NCBI GenBank assembly: GCA_902826055.1
Contig: CADEDJ010000012.1
Location: forward strand, 1-38,799
Direction of reading: 5' to 3'
Length of the DNA stretch: 38,799 nt
Source of the DNA: an uncultured Nitrosomonas sp.
GTDB lineage: Bacteria > Pseudomonadota > Gammaproteobacteria > Burkholderiales > Nitrosomonadaceae
Made by a program: the position numbers and the translations under genes. A model generated the notes under the pieces. That model was not told the DNA's origin. It worked only from the letters and a program-made list of their open reading frames with translations, and made no database searches. Of the stretch, positions 36,242 through 38,799 are shown in pieces (position 1 is the stretch's first letter; each line of letters opens with the position of its first letter).

Positions 36242-37276
36242 TTAAGGAGTTTTAACAACATCCAGGATTCTGATCGAATGTGTGCTTTGTACGACTAAAG
36301 CATAGGATAGTTTATCAAAGACACGGAATACAAATGCGAGGCCCGTTCTTTCGTCGGGTAGTTGCACCATTTCTCCTTTGAGAGATTTGGCTTGGCTTCG
36401 TCGATAAATAGCCAATACGTGACCCATTTCCAAACCATCTAATTTGCCTTTGTTTAAAGTAACGATAGCATTTCTGCCAATTTCCGTAACACCGCCATAT
36501 ACTGAAATAATGCGGCCATGAATAGAGAAATCCGGTGCATGGGGTGCGTAATTGTTAAAAATAATATCAGGTGCAGGTACTAAGCGGTCACCTTTTAGGA
36601 TTTCTTCCTTAGCAAGTGTAATGGCCACAGTGCTCACATCGGCAAAAGCTTCAGCCTTGGCATTTCCTAGGTAAATTGCTTCATAACCCAAGATTTGACC
36701 TTTTTGATCGGGATCTTTGAATGCTTTGCCTGAGCGAAAAAGTTGCCAGGCGTTCCCTTTGTCTTTGGGTAAGCCGCTGACATATGCGGTATTGCCGGTA
36801 CTCAGGGTGACGCGATTATCGCTGGAGCCAAGTATATAGGGCGCATTTGCAAGTCCATCTTTTTCAATAACCAGAGGTTGGCTTAGAAAAGGTTCGATGG
36901 TTGCAGCCGGGATGCTGGGAATAGCTGCAGTAGCGGTTTGTTCAGTACGGATTTTAGGTGATAATTTGACGGTTCTGATACCGCTACTATCTTCAGCTAG
37001 CCGTAATCGGATGCCTTGAAGCGATCTTTCCACGATGACAATATCGCCAGGGTAAATTTTGTGCGGATTTTTTACTTGTTCTCGATTTAATCCCCAAATT
37101 TCCGGCCAGCGCCAGGGGTCGTTTAGAAATTTAGAGGCAATTCCCCATAGTGTGTCACCGGGTACTACCACATGGCGATCAGGACTGTCGCTACGCAGAA
37201 GCATACTATCAGTTCTGGCTGATGTTGCAGAAAGGAGACCAAAGACTAAAATCACAGCTATAATAATTTTTTGCAT
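36242..37276 (-). CDS. Secreted LysM peptidoglycan-binding protein
   Basis: The 344-residue protein has a signal peptide (about 1-20, cleavage near SARTD). One LysM domain (about 34-83) reads HVVVPGDTLWGIASKFL and IYPGDIVIVE. The C-terminal 250 residues are beta-rich and of unknown fold. It is probably periplasmic and binds peptidoglycan. A gene of this type between dprA and the divergent def-fmt pair is common in betaproteobacteria. A GGAG ribosome site lies seven bases before the ATG. Confidence 0.9.
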   Translation of the reverse strand: MQKIIIAVILVFGLLSATSARTDSMLLRSDSPDRHVVVPGDTLWGIASKFLNDPWRWPEIWGLNREQVKNPHKIYPGDIVIVERSLQGIRLRLAEDSSGIRTVKLSPKIRTEQTATAAIPSIPAATIEPFLSQPLVIEKDGLANAPYILGSSDNRVTLSTGNTAYVSGLPKDKGNAWQLFRSGKAFKDPDQKGQILGYEAIYLGNAKAEAFADVSTVAITLAKEEILKGDRLVPAPDIIFNNYAPHAPDFSIHGRIISVYGGVTEIGRNAIVTLNKGKLDGLEMGHVLAIYRRSQAKSLKGEMVQLPDERTGLAFVFRVFDKLSYALVVQSTHSIRILDVVKTP

Positions 37277-37294
37277 GAATCACTCCGCTGACGA

Positions 37295-37300
37295 ATTATA
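37295..37300 (-). promoter_or_regulatory. -10 box for the LysM-dprA genes
   Basis: A perfect TATAAT on the minus strand lies 18 bases before the ATG at 37276. No clear -35 box is seen at 16-18 bases upstream, and the leader would be only about a dozen bases. Confidence 0.35.
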
Positions 37301-37307
37301 GAGAACA

Positions 37308-37337
37308 TTGAATGACTGGCTTGTGATACGGTCTAAT
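37308..37337 (+). promoter_or_regulatory. Possible promoter of def-fmt
   Basis: TTGAAT (37308-37313), an 18-base spacer and TCTAAT (37332-37337) lie upstream of the def ATG at 37371. The match is moderate. Confidence 0.35.
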
Positions 37338-37370
37338 TAAACAATTATTTTTTATCACTATACATTTTTT

Positions 37371-37874
37371 ATGGCTATATTAAAAATATTACAATATCCG
37401 GATGAAAGGCTGCACATTGTGGCAACCCCCGTAGAACGCATCACTGACAGAATTCGCGTACTGGTAGAGAATATGGCTGAAACGATGTATGCTGCGCCGG
37501 GAATAGGGTTAGCGGCAACGCAAGTGGACGTGCATGAACGGATCATTGTTATCGATACTTCGGAGACGCATGATCAGTTACTGGTTTTGATTAATCCGGA
37601 AATTATTGCTCGTAGCGGTGTCTCTGACTATGAGGAGGGTTGTCTGTCGGTTCCCGGTATCTATGGAAAAGTGCAACGTGCTGAATCGGTTACTGTAAGT
37701 GCTTTAAATGTTGATGGAGAATCCTATACCTTGGACGCCGACGGATTGTTGGCGGTATGCATTCAGCATGAAATGGATCATTTGGCTGGAAAAGTGTTTA
37801 TAGAATATTGGTCGAAGCTTAAACAGTCGCGCACACTGGCAAAACTGAAAAAAAAACAGCGTAGTGTCATGTAA
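37371..37874 (+). CDS. def: Peptide deformylase
   Basis: Def removes the formyl group from new N-terminal methionines. The 167-residue metalloenzyme has all three motifs: GIGLAATQ (44-51), EGCLS (89-93) with the metal-binding cysteine, and QHEMDH (132-137) with the two histidines and the catalytic glutamate. Length is typical of the bacterial type 1 enzyme. It precedes fmt by 83 bases, the usual pairing of the formylation and deformylation enzymes. Confidence 0.97.
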   Translation: MAILKILQYPDERLHIVATPVERITDRIRVLVENMAETMYAAPGIGLAATQVDVHERIIVIDTSETHDQLLVLINPEIIARSGVSDYEEGCLSVPGIYGKVQRAESVTVSALNVDGESYTLDADGLLAVCIQHEMDHLAGKVFIEYWSKLKQSRTLAKLKKKQRSVM

Positions 37875-37957
37875 TGGCATGAGTTGGGTATTGCTAGGTA
37901 TTTTCAACAAGTCGATTCAGTTATAAAGATGGAGTTCCATGAATTGATGTATTTACG

Positions 37958-38799
37958 ATGAGAATTATTTTTGCCGGAACTCCTCCTTTTGCCGCAACTG
38001 CACTGGATGCTCTGATCAAGGCAAATCATGACATTGTTCTGGTACTAACGCAGCCAGATCGCCCCGCAGGTCGAGGAATGAGAAATACAGCCAGTGCCGT
38101 TAAATTGCGTGTTCAGCATCATGGCCTTGCTTTACTGCAGCCTCCGACGCTTAAAACTTCTGAGGTACAAGAGCAATTGCGGGAATGCAATGCTGATGTA
38201 ATGGTGGTCGCCGCATATGGCTTGATTTTGCCTAAAGTGGTGCTAGACATTCCTCGAATGGGGTGTGTCAATATTCATGCATCGCTATTGCCGCGCTGGC
38301 GCGGTGCTGCTCCGATTCAGCGAGCCATTTTGGCTGGAGATCCGGAAACAGGTATCACGATTATGCAAATGGATGAAGGATTGGATACTGGAACAATGTT
38401 ACTGCGGCGCGATCTGAAAATTATGCCGACTGACACGACTCAGTCATTGCACGATAAATTGAGTGTGCTGGGTGCCCAAACTATCGTTGAAGCCCTGGAA
38501 TTGCTGCAGCAAGACAGATTAATTTCAATCGTGCAGGATGAAGCGCAAGCTACTTACGCAACAAAAATCACAAAAACCGAAGCCGAAATCGATTGGCGTC
38601 AGAGCGCGGAACAGATAAATCGCGTTGTGCGGGCGTATAATCCAGCGCCCGGAGCTTATAGCCACTTCCGGGATGTACTTTTGAAGATCTGGCAGGCAAA
38701 GGTAATAACGGGAAATGCAAGCATGCCGGGAGAAATTGTGGCAATAAACCGCGACGGTATCATTGTTGCTTGTGGTACCGGGTTGTTGCAAATTGAGAT
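37958..38799 (+). CDS. fmt: Methionyl-tRNA formyltransferase (runs off the window)
   Basis: Fmt formylates initiator methionyl-tRNA. The ATG at 37958 begins MRIIFAGTPPFAATALDAL. The 280 codons present include TQPDRPAGRG, AAYGLILPK, the catalytic NIHASLLPRWRGAAPI block and the MDEGLDTG region. The C-terminal OB-fold domain has begun (INRVVRAYNPAPGAYS). The gene is open to the last base of the window, so its end lies beyond; only some 25-40 codons should be missing. Confidence 0.96.
   Translation, partial: MRIIFAGTPPFAATALDALIKANHDIVLVLTQPDRPAGRGMRNTASAVKLRVQHHGLALLQPPTLKTSEVQEQLRECNADVMVVAAYGLILPKVVLDIPRMGCVNIHASLLPRWRGAAPIQRAILAGDPETGITIMQMDEGLDTGTMLLRRDLKIMPTDTTQSLHDKLSVLGAQTIVEALELLQQDRLISIVQDEAQATYATKITKTEAEIDWRQSAEQINRVVRAYNPAPGAYSHFRDVLLKIWQAKVITGNASMPGEIVAINRDGIIVACGTGLLQIE

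Overview
The window looks like chromosomal DNA of a betaproteobacterium, most likely a Nitrosomonas-type member of the Nitrosomonadales. This rests on gene order and protein character: mnmE-yidC-yidD-rnpA-rpmH; aroA-cmk-rpsA-ihfB-lapA-pyrF; def-fmt divergent from a LysM gene-dprA-smg-topB; and moderately AT-rich housekeeping DNA. The genus is an inference, because no 16S rRNA or nitrification gene lies here.

Layout from left to right. (1) 1-1950: a decayed, visibly GC-richer restriction-helicase (Res-type) pseudogene with a lost 5' end, one in-frame stop and two frameshifts. (2) 2024-2731: an orphan OmpR-family response regulator. (3) 2811-7075, minus strand: mnmE, yidC, yidD, rnpA and rpmH, read from a good sigma-70-like promoter at 7114-7142. 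dnaA is not beside rpmH. (4) 7076-7520: a long intergenic stretch rich in short palindromes, then a small DUF5658-like membrane protein. (5) 8078-23273, minus strand: ten genes in one direction. In order of transcription they are wzm, wzt, a methyltransferase-acetyltransferase fusion, a 1211-residue PIG-L/triple-glycosyltransferase fusion, two GT2 glycosyltransferases, an atypical SDR, and a complete type I secretion system (PrtD-like ABC protein, HlyD-like adaptor, TolC-like outer membrane protein). (6) 23660-25960, plus strand and divergent: a 766-residue, cysteine-free, acidic S-layer-like protein with degenerate RTX motifs and an acidic-hydrophobic C-terminus typical of type I secretion. 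(7) 26079-31312, minus strand: pyrF, lapA, ihfB, rpsA, cmk, aroA. (8) 31586-31831: a small two-helix membrane protein. (9) 31919-37276, minus strand: topB, smg, dprA and a LysM protein. (10) 37371 to the end, plus strand: def and fmt (truncated by the window edge).

The most interesting part is 8078-25960. An S-layer-like secreted protein, its probable type I exporter and an ABC-type (Wzm/Wzt) polysaccharide pathway sit side by side. This resembles the Caulobacter crescentus rsaA-rsaDE region, where a type I secreted S-layer is anchored on O-antigen. In that reading the glycosyltransferases build the surface glycan, the methyltransferase-acetyltransferase may cap it for recognition by the Wzt C-terminal domain, and the glycan holds or decorates the secreted protein. 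Each gene family is recognisable from sequence; their cooperation is inference.

I saw no rRNA, tRNA, CRISPR array or intact insertion sequence.
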